Source of the DNA: Isoetes taiwanensis
Taxonomy: Eukaryota; Streptophyta; Lycopodiopsida; Isoetales; Isoetaceae
Assembly (NCBI GenBank): GCA_021234155.1
Contig: JAJEKV010000011.1
Span: 7,673,132 to 7,737,131 of the forward strand
Direction: 5' to 3'
Length of the DNA: 64,000 nucleotides
Shown here: positions 33,549 through 43,626 of the stretch, piece by piece
Layout: the number at the start of each line of letters is the position of its first letter
Numbering within the stretch: the stretch's first letter is position 1
Notes under the pieces: generated by a model
Seen by the model: the letters and a program-made list of their open reading frames with translations, nothing else
Databases searched by the model: none
Told to the model about the DNA's origin: nothing
Translations under genes and position numbers: made by a program

Positions 33549-35387
33549 AACAGAGGCCACACTGCAAGAAAACACAATTCATTTGATTAGTGACAAAGGA
33601 CAAAATTTCTGTTTAACATTTTGTGTTTTAGAACAGAAGATGACAAAAGTTCTGTTTAATATCAAATGTTCTGGAACAGAATAGGACAATAGGTTCTATA
33701 GCAAAACAAGACAATGTGTTCTTGAAGTGCCGTCCCCTAAGAATGAAAGACATAAAAATAAGGCAACGGTGCCTTGTTTTTGTCAGCATTCAATATGTTC
33801 TGGATTCAATATGAACATTCAATATCCAAAAATGAATATTCAATATGTTCTGAATATGAACATTCAATATGGAATGGTGCCGTCCCCTTGTATTGGATGG
33901 CAGTACCGTCATTTAAAATGTGCAGATCTTGAATCAAATGTGCTGTCGTTTCCATCCAATATGCGAGTCATCAAATGTGCTGTCATTCTATCCAATATGC
34001 CTGTCATTTCCATCGGATTTAAAATCAGAGAAATTATTAGGCAACGGTGCCGTCCCCTTGCATTGGCTGGCAAAATGTTCTAGAAGAATGGCATCGGCTG
34101 GAAGAATGTGACCAAAAACTCTGAATAAAAAAATGGCAATGGTGCCGTCCCCAATGGCATCGGCTGGAAGAATGTGATAAAAAAATCTGATAAAGAATCT
34201 ATCTCAAACATCCAGTGAATGAATCTGATAAAGAATGTGTTAAAGAATGTGGAAGAATCTGATAAAAAAAAGGCAACGGTGTCGTCCCCTTGGTGTCTTC
34301 CTGAGAAGTCTAGTTTGTTGTTTCTGAGAGCAGTTCTTGAGAGTTTCTAAGGGCAACGACGCCGTCCCCTATTAGCTTCGAATAAAAAATAGCTGGAAAA
34401 TACTTACAGTGCTTGAACCCGGAGCCGGATGTTGGAGCATGATTTAAACCCTGGAAGCCCGGTTCTAGGCTACCCCTTCTGGTTCGATTTGGCTTGATAT
34501 CAGAAAATCCTCCTTCGATGTTTCAAAAATGTAAATCCGGCTTCAGAAAATCCTCCTTCGATATTTCAGAAAAGGATTTGACGTTTTGGACCACTTGACG
34601 TTTTTGACATGAGATGTAAATATGTTTAAGATGTACAATATGGGTACAACCACTTAAATGTAAATATGACATGAAATGTAAATATGACATGAAATGTAAA
34701 TATGTTTAAGATGTATGGGCTTTCGAGCTCATTATACTCAATAAAGCACGCACCAGGTTTTGAATAGGACTTTCCGCATAGCAGCATCCATAGGGACATA
34801 GGAGGAGTTTGGTTTATCCGCGTATTGGTTCAAAACTTAAACCTAGGTGCCAAAAGCAACAATTCTGGGCTAGCGTAAACCGAGCGTACTTAAAGTAAAG
34901 GTAAGAAAATCATTGGCAGGCATCTAGAATCTTACCCTTCCGCTTCACATTCTCTCATGCGAGCAATATACTTGTAAATATTTTAAGGGTATAACCACTT
35001 AAGATGTACAATATTTTAAGGGTATAACCACTTAAGGGTATATTTTAAGGGTATAACCACTTAATATACTTAAGATGTACACTAATTTAACATGTACACT
35101 ACTTAATAGCAAAATAGAAAATCTGACCTCGATACGAAGAAGGATATATATCATCGACAACAAGTAAGCGCCCAAAGCAAAAGCATAACAAAAGCAATTG
35201 ATATATGTACTGATTTCAATGGTCGTTGCTAAGTAGTCGTTTTATTTTTAAATAACAAAACGTGTAATCTATAATGTGATTTCCTTTAAATTATGCTAAA
35301 TTATAGGATCATTATTATTTACGAAAACGTCCGTATATTACGGCTCGATGCAGGAATTGTTTTCGTAGGAATTTGCATAAGTGAGAA
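33549..35387. promoter_or_regulatory. Shared intergenic region between the divergent genes
   Basis: 1.84 kb rich in short repeats: TGTTCTxGAACA-type palindromes (33600-33720), AATATGTTCTGxATTCAATATGAACATT repeats (33790-33870), seven GGCAACGGTGCCGTCCCC motifs (33727-34370), GGCTGGAAGAATGTG repeats (34090-34180), and TTTTAAGGGTATAACCACTT repeats (34975-35080). Likely a bidirectional promoter with protein-binding arrays. Confidence 0.55.
33727..34370. repeat. Array of seven GGCAACGGTGCCGTCCCC motifs
   Basis: Copies at 33727-33738 (partial), 33762-33775 (partial), 33873-33890, 34040-34057, 34135-34152, 34272-34289 and 34352-34369. The core GGCAACGGTGCC is a near-palindrome. Spacing is irregular, which fits transposase- or regulator-binding sites better than a satellite. 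Confidence 0.75.
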
Positions 35388-38292
35388 ATGGATGCCGTGC
35401 TTAGCATGACTTCTCTAGGCAAACTGCAATCTATGCAGTTACCATTTGATGTCAATGGTATTTGCCTTGTGAGTAACAATCTAGTTTCACAATGTTTTGG
35501 GTTTCAACCTGGTAGTGTGATGTTGCAACAAGTGTCGGCGGAAAGTGACGATGATTCTTTGACATACGTTGTGAAGATGAATGTTGATGGAGTTTATGTG
35601 ATTGATAGAGAATTTGGCTCACGTGTTATAGTGACTGGTATGCCTGAAATTATCAGTTCTCCAGCATGTCCCATATCTGTGGACTCTCCTAAATCTATAG
35701 ATTCCAATATAAGTGAGAGGTCAATGTTCGATTACTTGGTCACAAATGGTAGCAATAGTAAGCTGAAGAGTTGGGCACTAGAGGTCGGAAGATCTGTAAG
35801 GGTGAACCATTTGCCAGAGTTTTATAATGGTACTGTAGTTTACGAGCTCCCAAGTGAAAAAAAAAAAGCACGAAGCCCATGTCAGGAATGGAACAGAACT
35901 TGGATCCTCATGTTTGGTCAGACCCTTCTCATACAGTTGTTCCAAGCTTTCCAGGCTGTGTGAAATTGGCCCATTGTTGTGGCCACTTACAATGCAAGAA
36001 TATGAGTTGTGAATGTTTATTGGGAACAGGGAAACCAAATGAGGTGCAATAATGGAGAGGAACCTTAAGGAACACACCATTTATAGGAGAACTATCTATG
36101 GTCAATGGTTCCCTTAATTGTATATTTTGTAGGGAACAACCAGAATGCATTTATAAGCCAGTGCACATGCAAAATATATTACTGCTTTCCAGATAATACA
36201 AGTTTTACGAGGTTGGCCTTTCACATCGGAAGTCATGATCATCCTATCAGAGTTGCAGAGTCAAGAGAAAGTATGTATATGGCCAAAGCACCTTTGAACA
36301 CTAAAGGTGCAAATACACCATCAACTATGAAGGGAGCCCGAGAAACACAACACGATCTTGCAATGCATTTTGTGAATGGTAATATAATTTCTGAAGACGA
36401 AATCTCGGCTTTTCAAACAATGGACTCTGCGGGTGTGGAAAGATTTCTTCAAAAACTTGAACCATTGAATAATCAGCGAAGGTATTGTATTACCTTTCAC
36501 GATTTATATCCAATGTCTTTATCTGGCATTTATCATTAATTTTGGAATTTCAGATTACGAAGGTGGATTCATAAAGCTAAGGCTCAGAACAAGAAAGGAG
36601 GGGATGAGTTTTCTCAAATTTTATATTTGAAACAACATAGCAGATACTAGTATTTCCACGGTTCAGTGTTTCCTTACCAGTTACATGATGATGATAATGA
36701 AAGATGTTATATCTTCAAGATGTCCACCGTCAGGCCTGGCTCAGGAGTGGATTTAGTAAATAGAATGCGTCCAGGTGGGGATTTGGAACATAGTTGGGTT
36801 CATTTTAATCATGTGAAACGTATTCCGACTTGGATAACGTTAGGGTGTCATGTCTACGATCCAAAGTAAGTTGTTTCTTTTTATTTTGATCAAAAATAAG
36901 TTGTATATTTCCTTTTTGTAATTCCTTTATGTAGGATAAGGTCTCTACAGACTATTGCCTTGTGTGACATGAAAACTGAAGATTACATTGCACAAAGACT
37001 GTTTTGGGAAAAACTAAATAAGGTGATGGAGGGCAAAGGTTTTCCAGCAGCTGAATTTAGGAAATTTATGGCCGATGAAGCACAGGCTAACTGGACAGCA
37101 GTATGAGATGTGTTCAATAATGGTCAGGAAATTTTAGGTGGAGAATGCTCATGTCAATTTCATTTTGAGCAGCGCTTGCAGCGTCACACAAGTAAATACA
37201 TTTATGAGGCCTACCGTATCCAGCATCTGGATTTATGTAGGAAATGGAGGAATGCAGAAACTATTGAAATTGCAGAAGATATTTATCATGAAATCATTGA
37301 TTGGTGGCCTGGAAAAGCCGACGAGGTGGACATAAAGTCGTTAGGTTCGTGGTTGTCTTGGTGGCATCAGAGGGTAAGCAGATGGGGAAATTATAGGCTT
37401 ACAGGAATGGACATAGCCAGTGCCATACATGTCCCTCACACTAACATGTCTGAATCCAAGCACGGAAGCTGGCTAGCAGCTAGGGGATACAGAAAGACTA
37501 TGAATTTATATGATGCATGTGTATTTGATATGAGAGAAGCACTCTTGCAAAGTTCAAAATACAAAGCATGTTTGGAAGGTAGACACTTGGGAACAGGGCC
37601 TAATGTTTCAAATCTGTTGGGAAGATTGGAAAGAAGTATTCGCTCTGGAATAAGCCCTATGCAGGGAGTGAATATAATTAATGAAGAAGCGTCAAGGAGT
37701 GGAATGCCGGATCCTGGATCCGGTGGTAATAACATGGTATCCGGATTACAGTATAGTCAGTGCTCCTAGCAGACCTGGTAGTTGGCCAGTGGCTACAGGA
37801 GTCAACATAAAGGATGAAGAATTGCAAGTATTGATGAGTAGCAGATTCGAGGTGAGAGGGCTATCATCCACATCTAATCAGTACTCCACTGACATTTCTT
37901 CTGATGCACCTTCTGCGAGTAGTTTCGTCAGAGTTAGAAATGGAAGGCGTGTCAATAAAAGAGCCAGATTGAGTAACGATGAAGATGTGAATCTAGAGCG
38001 AAGTTATGACATGGAAGCAGAAGTAGTTGGAAAACAGATTATCACATGCGAAAAGCATGTAATTTATGAGCTCAGAAGATATACCAACATTTACAAGATT
38101 GAGATTAGTGCAAACCCTAGATGTAGTTGTCCAGAATTCATGAAACATGATTGCAAGGGTAGATTTCTCCTCTGCAAACACATGTGTTATGTCTACAACA
38201 AGGTGTTGGGACATAATCCAAAAGACTACAAGGAGGTGATTCAAGCAGTATTGACGGATGCTACATTAGCAATGATTTTAGGTGCCAATTAA
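35388..38292 (+). pseudogene. MULE-like DDE transposase with C-terminal SWIM zinc finger
   Basis: ATG 35388. Short GT-AG introns at 36482-36553 (72 bp) and 36866-36934 (69 bp) keep frame. N-terminal Cys/His region: CCGHLQCKNMSCEC, CTCKIYYCFP and HIGSHDHP (zinc-binding, DNA-recognition type). Core: MSTVRPGSGVDLVNRMRPGG, WITLGCHVYDPK, IALCDMKTED, FMADEAQANW (probable catalytic Asp) and TNMSESKHGSW (probable catalytic Glu). C-terminus: SWIM finger CSCPEF...LLCKHMC (CxC...CxH). Defects: a frameshift at the A-run ~35858-35868, TAA 36050-36052, a frame change near 36155, TAG 36648-36650, TGA 37104-37106 and a frame change near 37730-37770. The three nonsense codons each lie one C-to-T change from Gln or Arg. 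Divergent from the methyltransferase-like gene; probably both belong to one DNA transposon. Terminal inverted repeats were not identified. Confidence 0.8.
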
Positions 38293-39051
38293 ATTATTCA
38301 AAAGTAATTGTTATTGTATATCTAGAAAAGTAGCATGCAAGATCAAATTTTTGGTGTAAAGTGTTGAAGATATCATATAGAAATGAAGATTCTTGTCAAT
38401 TTTATATACTCAGTTATCTCCATTCTGGGAAGGGACTCGCGAGAGACACAAAACCGGCCGACTACCAAAGGACTTCCTCAACTATAAGCCTAGTCGCCGC
38501 GAAACCTCCAGGCTAAGCCGATAGCAAGAAGACACTCCCGCCACCACCCCCGAGCAGTCGGATAGAATAAAGGACGCAGAAAGAAAGGAGAGGAGATTGA
38601 TTAGTCATTCATCACAGCAGCAGTATACAATGTGTGGAAAACTAGGGAGAGAGAGAGGGGATAGCCGACCATAGGAACAATATCGGACTACCCCCTAAAA
38701 AGAAATGTGCCAAGGCAAAATAAAAGGGTAATGGCGACAACTTCTCATCGGGATAAAAACCCGCCCTTTCGGGTTTTCGAGGAAAACCCTAATGAGAAAT
38801 GGTAGCCAACAACCTTGAATGTGTTGCCCGGAGAAGCGAGAGAAACGAGTTGATGGCTTAACGCAAAATAGAGCACGACCCCAACAAACGGTAAAGCCTC
38901 CCCGAATGTGTCCATGGAGAACCCAAGGAGAGGGATGATGGCGAGCCGTAAATAGAGGACCCGGTGAGCAGACGGCGGAAAGCGGCTGAGAATCCTCGCA
39001 AGCAATACCAAAAACTCCAAAAAGAACACCCAGTAAATGGTCGGAGAAAAT
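38293..39051. other. Boundary segment between transposase and macro-repeat
   Basis: GC-richer sequence with a short (GA) run at 38648-38658 and long minus-strand open frames without homology. It is absent from the other macro-repeat copies, so it marks the left edge of the array or part of an unrelated element (an LTR fragment is possible). Confidence 0.45.
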
Positions 39052-39125
39052 AAACAAAGACAAGCCGCACCAAGCGCGGTCCGAAAATGAAAATAGAAGA
39101 AAAAAGAACATAATGAAAAAGAGAG

Positions 39126-39320
39126 CATCACCCATAGGGTGGAAAAGCATCACCCCGGTGGAGAACTATTATGTAAAATATGCATCACCCTCGAGGTGGA
39201 AATAAACAAAGATAAAGCATCACCCCGGTGGAGAACCATTAGGTAAAATATGCATCACCCCGAGGTGGAAATAACAAAGATCACCGCGGTGGAGAACAAC
39301 ACGCGCCAGGAGGGCGATGG
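39126..39320. repeat. CACC/GGTG palindrome array, copy 1
   Basis: Six short stems such as CACCCATAGGGTG, CACCCTCGAGGTG and CACCGCGGTG. Interiors differ from copies 2-4, but each keeps a palindromic CACC...GGTG. Confidence 0.85.
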
Positions 39321-40239
39321 AACATAAACATAAGAATAGCAACGCTCACAGGTGGAGAACAACAAAAGGCATGAACAACAAAAAATACAAATGAAAAAGA
39401 CTCATGCGCCACCGTCAGCAGGGCGGGAAGGGAGGGAAGCCACGAGAGGAGAAGAAGAGCTGCTGTGAGAAGACGCCGATAACCGAGCCAAAATGGAAAT
39501 GGCCTAATATAGGCGCTCGTCCCTTCCCAGAATGGCGATCCGATGGCTCGGATCGATGGGATTCTAGAGTATGTATTAAGAATATTCCTTACAAAAAACA
39601 CGAAAACATAGTTGAAAAACTTAAAAAAGTCGCACCCACAAAATAATATGAAGCCAATAATGATTGTAATGGATGTATTGAGAAGGAAAAGAAATCGTTG
39701 AAATAAATTGATATAGAGAAAAAGGATCATCAACTAATGCGATTGACATATTTCAATCTATTTCAATCGGATCAAACTATCGATGTCAATGTCTGCCAGG
39801 CAAGAAATGACAGGCAGGGCACGAATGGAAAACAAAAGCAAGAGGTTCGAGTGCACAGGAACACATTATTACTTCTAGAGCCATAATCCATCAGTCTAGA
39901 TGTCAAGAGTCTCATAAATGATAAGGCCCAACAATGTGGCAAGATTAGACACAAATTTTGCTAGCAAAAATTGATAAATCCGACCTCAAAATCATCTATG
40001 TAAAAATAAGCAGCATGTTCAATGCAAAAATGCAAGGCTTGAGCTTCAAGGAGGTCTGCTATGAATTCATGGTTGCCCTTGTAGGGCTTCTTGTTAATCA
40101 CAGTGATTAATCCTCCTAGTATAAGAAGTAGGCTAGAGGCATTTCAACAAATACAAAAAAATAGAGGGTCACTTTTAAAATTATAAAGAAGTAAAAGGCA
40201 TTTTTAGAATTTTCATTTTCTTATTAACCTGCATCCCCA

Positions 40240-41195
40240 TCTAACGGCCGAGATGAGCTGAGATTAACGGCCTAGATTGTGATCCAGGCTTTTTCATCCT
40301 ACTGATTGGCCTTAATGGGCCAGTTTATATTTCTTTGTTTCCCGCATTGCCCTATGCCCAGCTATGGCGATGACTGCTTCATCTTGCTCCTCCAACTATG
40401 GCGAAGGCAAAGCGCATGCAAATCTGGCAGCGTCCCTTTGGTTCCCCAAACCCAAGCTCTTCCCCCTTTCTTTTTCTTACTGTTAAAATCTATCAATCTA
40501 CTGGCCGCTTTGCTGCATGGCATTGCCGTCATTTCCCTCCTTCTTCGATTGGGCTCTGATGATTTCTTGGTGATGGGTGCATGCTTGAGCACAAGTCGAC
40601 GTGTTTGGCGGATTGGAACAACGTGGTGGTGCTTCCCTGTGTGCGTCTATCCCGGTATTGGATTCTAGTTTGCATGCCTGTCATAGGTCAATCTATGTAG
40701 ATAGAGCTGAGTTACACACTTTGGACATGTAGGAAATGTTTATCTGGCTGTTATAGACTAACTCATATAGACAGGACAGAACTACTCAACTCGGGCCCGC
40801 CCAAAGAATCAAAATATTTTTTATGCTTGATTTTGTTTCCTCGAACGGTTTGACAATACAAATCTGTAAACTATAATGCTCTCTGAGAAGTAGATTGCTC
40901 TATTTGGCTATGTAGATTTGTTTGGGCTACTATTATTTTGTTGGTCGTTTCCAAAGAAGCTAAGTCTAGCAATTTTAGACGATGGAAGTGAAGGCAAGTA
41001 ATCTTGTTGGGTTTTGCATTTGCATGTTTGCCATTCTTCTATGCTTTATGTTTCCTTACTGCATTAACTTTTTTTTTGCAAAACTAGCCCTTTTGCGCTT
41101 CAATCGATCTGAACTGAAGAAATGGATGGGCAAGAAATTAAAATATGATGCTCCTAAATTCGAGAAGCTAAAGCAGCCTGAGAAAAGATCAGAGG
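40240..41195 (+). pseudogene. Gene fragment, copy 1 (MAMTASSCSSNYGEGKA start)
   Basis: Promoter-like segment (AACGGCCGAGATGAGCTGAG..., GGGCCAG) followed by ATG 40364 and a 40-codon frame ending TAA 40484-40486, with a Ser/Ala-rich, plastid-transit-like start. Further on, 41090-41194 encodes NRSELKKWMGKKLKYDAPKF followed by EKLKQPEK and a GTACAT donor-like site, which looks like an internal exon. The parts are not in one open frame. I do not recognise the parent gene; it looks like a host gene fragment captured and amplified with the repeat. Confidence 0.45.
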
Positions 41196-41753
41196 TACAT
41201 GTGGCATTTATTTTCTTGCTCCAATTTGAGATTTCAATCATGTTGCAAAGCAGTACTATTGCATGGCAGCACAAATCGTAAAATCAGATGCTCACAAGCA
41301 ATTTCGTGGAGTTTATCATATAATAGGCAACCCATCAAGATTTGAAAACTTACTAAGGCACTGCAATTAAAGTCTCTATAGAATTTTAGTGTTTTGAAGA
41401 ATGCATCCATTGACATTGTTATCTTGACTCAGTGTTCTGAATTTTCTCACAAAACAAATCCACTTGGAATCCAAAAGATATTAACAAGCCCCATCTTCTC
41501 CATTATCTTATAATCATTGATAGAATCTTAAAACTTGGATTACGAATTAATAATTGTGGACTTGTTTGGATTTGATTCCAAAAGGCTCTTTTATTTTAAA
41601 TTAAACAATTCATGATATATTGACTTTTGGTACATAGTAACTTTTTAATGTGCCACGGTCGATATTTCATTGGTAATTTTTTTGAAGGACGACAATCTAT
41701 TATCAAGGAACATCAAGATACATACAAGGGACCTGTGACATGGGACTCAAAAC

Positions 41754-42404
41754 CTAGAGGATGAGATAGTCCACTAAGCAAAACCACCCATACACAGTAC
41801 ATAATCGTACTCCTTGTGCCACCTTGAGGCGTTTAATGGCCTCGTCACAATCAACATGTTCCGCAACATCGAGATGATCATCAACAGACATCAAGTTATC
41901 ATGCCACTGAATAGTACAAGGCAGGATAGCCTTGTGAGATGACATGACAGACTTCTTCCTTGCTGCCTTCTTCCAGTTGACCTGTTGCCATGACTCTTTA
42001 GCAGGATGAAGATTAGGACCATCAGCCATAACAACCTCAGAAGCATGAGAAGCAGAAGCAACAATGGGAAGAGTAGTAGGAACTATAGCGGCAGCTGACG
42101 GTGCTAAGGACGACACCATTGGAACTGTATGTAGAGCATCTTCCATAGCCGAGGAATGCAAAGCAACTGGAAAAGGTTGATCATGAATAGATGAAGAAAT
42201 AACAATAGGAGCTTGAACCTGCGAAGAATGTTGACCAGATGCCTGAGACGCCCGAGTACCTTGACAAAAGCTAGCAAAAGCCTCCTTATCAGGAAACAAA
42301 CGGGCTAATTCTGGGCCATTCAGAAGCTTAAGAGCCAACTTCTTATACCAAGGCCCGTTCTTCACAACTATATGCGGTACACTCACCCCCGCATTTTGGT
42401 CCAT
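41754..42404 (-). CDS. Conserved 216-aa ORF of the macro-repeat, copy 1
   Basis: Starts MDQNAGVSVPHIVVKNGPWY, followed by KKLALKLLNGPELARLFPDK. A central Ser/Ala/Val/His-rich disordered region follows, then a basic segment ESWQQVNWKKAARKKSV and an acidic DDHLDVAEHVDCDEAIKRLK. The minus-strand downstream flank has a short A run. A LINE ORF1-type or retroelement protein is possible from the 'W..V..K...RKK' pattern, but no RT is nearby. The same frame is largely kept in the copies at 48.8, 54.2 and 63.7 kb. Confidence 0.45.
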   Translation of the reverse strand: MDQNAGVSVPHIVVKNGPWYKKLALKLLNGPELARLFPDKEAFASFCQGTRASQASGQHSSQVQAPIVISSSIHDQPFPVALHSSAMEDALHTVPMVSSLAPSAAAIVPTTLPIVASASHASEVVMADGPNLHPAKESWQQVNWKKAARKKSVMSSHKAILPCTIQWHDNLMSVDDHLDVAEHVDCDEAIKRLKVAQGVRLCTVYGWFCLVDYLIL

Positions 42405-42960
42405 TTGTTGAAAAGTATAGTTTTCTTAGGTCCACATGTTCTTTATTGAGAGATTTCAAAAAGAACCTACATGTAGATCTGTGGAGGTGTGGTTTTACTT
42501 AACTAATGGTATTGTTTTTTAAGTGGACAAGGAACGTCCACTGTTATTTTTTTAAGGAGCTGTGGTTTTTGTTTTTTTAGGACGTGTGGTTTTTTAAGGA
42601 GGTATGTTTTTTGTCAAAAGAACTGTGGTTTTTTCTTTTAAGGTAGTGGTGTTTTTAACGAGGTGTAGTTTTTGGAGGTGTGGTTTATAAGTAAGTGTAG
42701 TGTAGTTTTTTTTTAAGGAGCCGTGGTCTTTGTTTTTTAGGACGTGTGGTTTTTTAAGGAGGTATGTTTTTTGTTAAAGGAACTGTGGTTTTTTCTTTTG
42801 AGGTGGTGATGTTTCTAAGGAGGTGTAGTATTTGGAGGTGCGGTTTATAAGTGTAGTTTTTAAGGAGGTTTTTTCTAAAGGATGTATGGTTCTCTAAAGG
42901 GGTGTGGTATTTTAAGGTTCTTTATAGCCAATTTTGTAAGCATCATTATACAATCATTGC
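42400..42960 (+). repeat. GTGTGGTTTTT minisatellite, copy 1
   Basis: Repeats of AAGGAG(C/G)TGTGGTTTTT, GGACGTGTGGTTTTTTAAGG and AAGGAGGTATGTTTTTTGT. It lies just upstream of the minus-strand ORF start, in promoter position. Confidence 0.85.
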
Positions 42961-43165
42961 ACTGCTCCCATCCATATGACACCCCATAAAGTATTCATAT
43001 ATGTTGTCATTACATACCATGTGTAAAAATGCAATATCTCATCTATTGTCCCTCTATCACTCATGCTTATAGAAAACTAGAATGCAAAGGCATTATGAAG
43101 ATCCCAAAATTGAATTGAACTGAATTTAACTTTAACATCCATGAGGACCAACAAGTCTATCAGAT

Positions 43166-43167
<2 letters not shown>

Positions 43168-43220
<53 letters not shown>

Positions 43221-43229
43221 GGGAGAGGA

Positions 43230-43282
<53 letters not shown>
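43168..43282 (+). repeat. (GA)n tract, copy 1
   Basis: About 115 bp of GA with GGGAGAG interruptions; the long open Ser-Leu and Glu-Arg frames are artefacts. Confidence 0.97.
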
Positions 43283-43287
<5 letters not shown>

Positions 43288-43626
43288 CTTTTTATGCCTC
43301 AAATCCATTTTTGAGCATATGCACATGATCTCAGTCCCATCAGACTTTGTGAGTTGAAAACACACAACAAAACCTTATAGAAATCAGGATTCAAAAAATT
43401 ATTTGCTGGTTTTTCTTGCAGTTCATTGAGAGAAAAATATATCCAATTTCGCTCCATCACCTTAGTTCCAAATCAAGCCAAATTTCTTTCCACATGTTCC
43501 TACAAGTTCCCTGATAGTCATTTCAAATATCAGCCAGAAATGTTAAAAAACACTCAAGATATCAACATTTGAGTGTACATATCTTTTTTCTCGCCATAGG
43601 GATGTGCAATGGACAAATTTTTCTAA

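Noticed and set aside
38695-39153. 152-aa minus-strand ORF
   Set aside because: Phe/Leu-rich reading of AG-rich DNA; it crosses the macro-repeat boundary, so it is not a conserved gene.
39404-39646. Arg/Lys-rich ORF repeated in each macro-repeat
   Set aside because: Frame differs among copies and no start context or homology; treated as non-coding.
43132-43365. Ser-Leu or Glu-Arg repeat proteins at the GA tracts (also 50.2, 55.5, 59.9 kb)
   Set aside because: Translations of (GA)n/(TC)n microsatellites.
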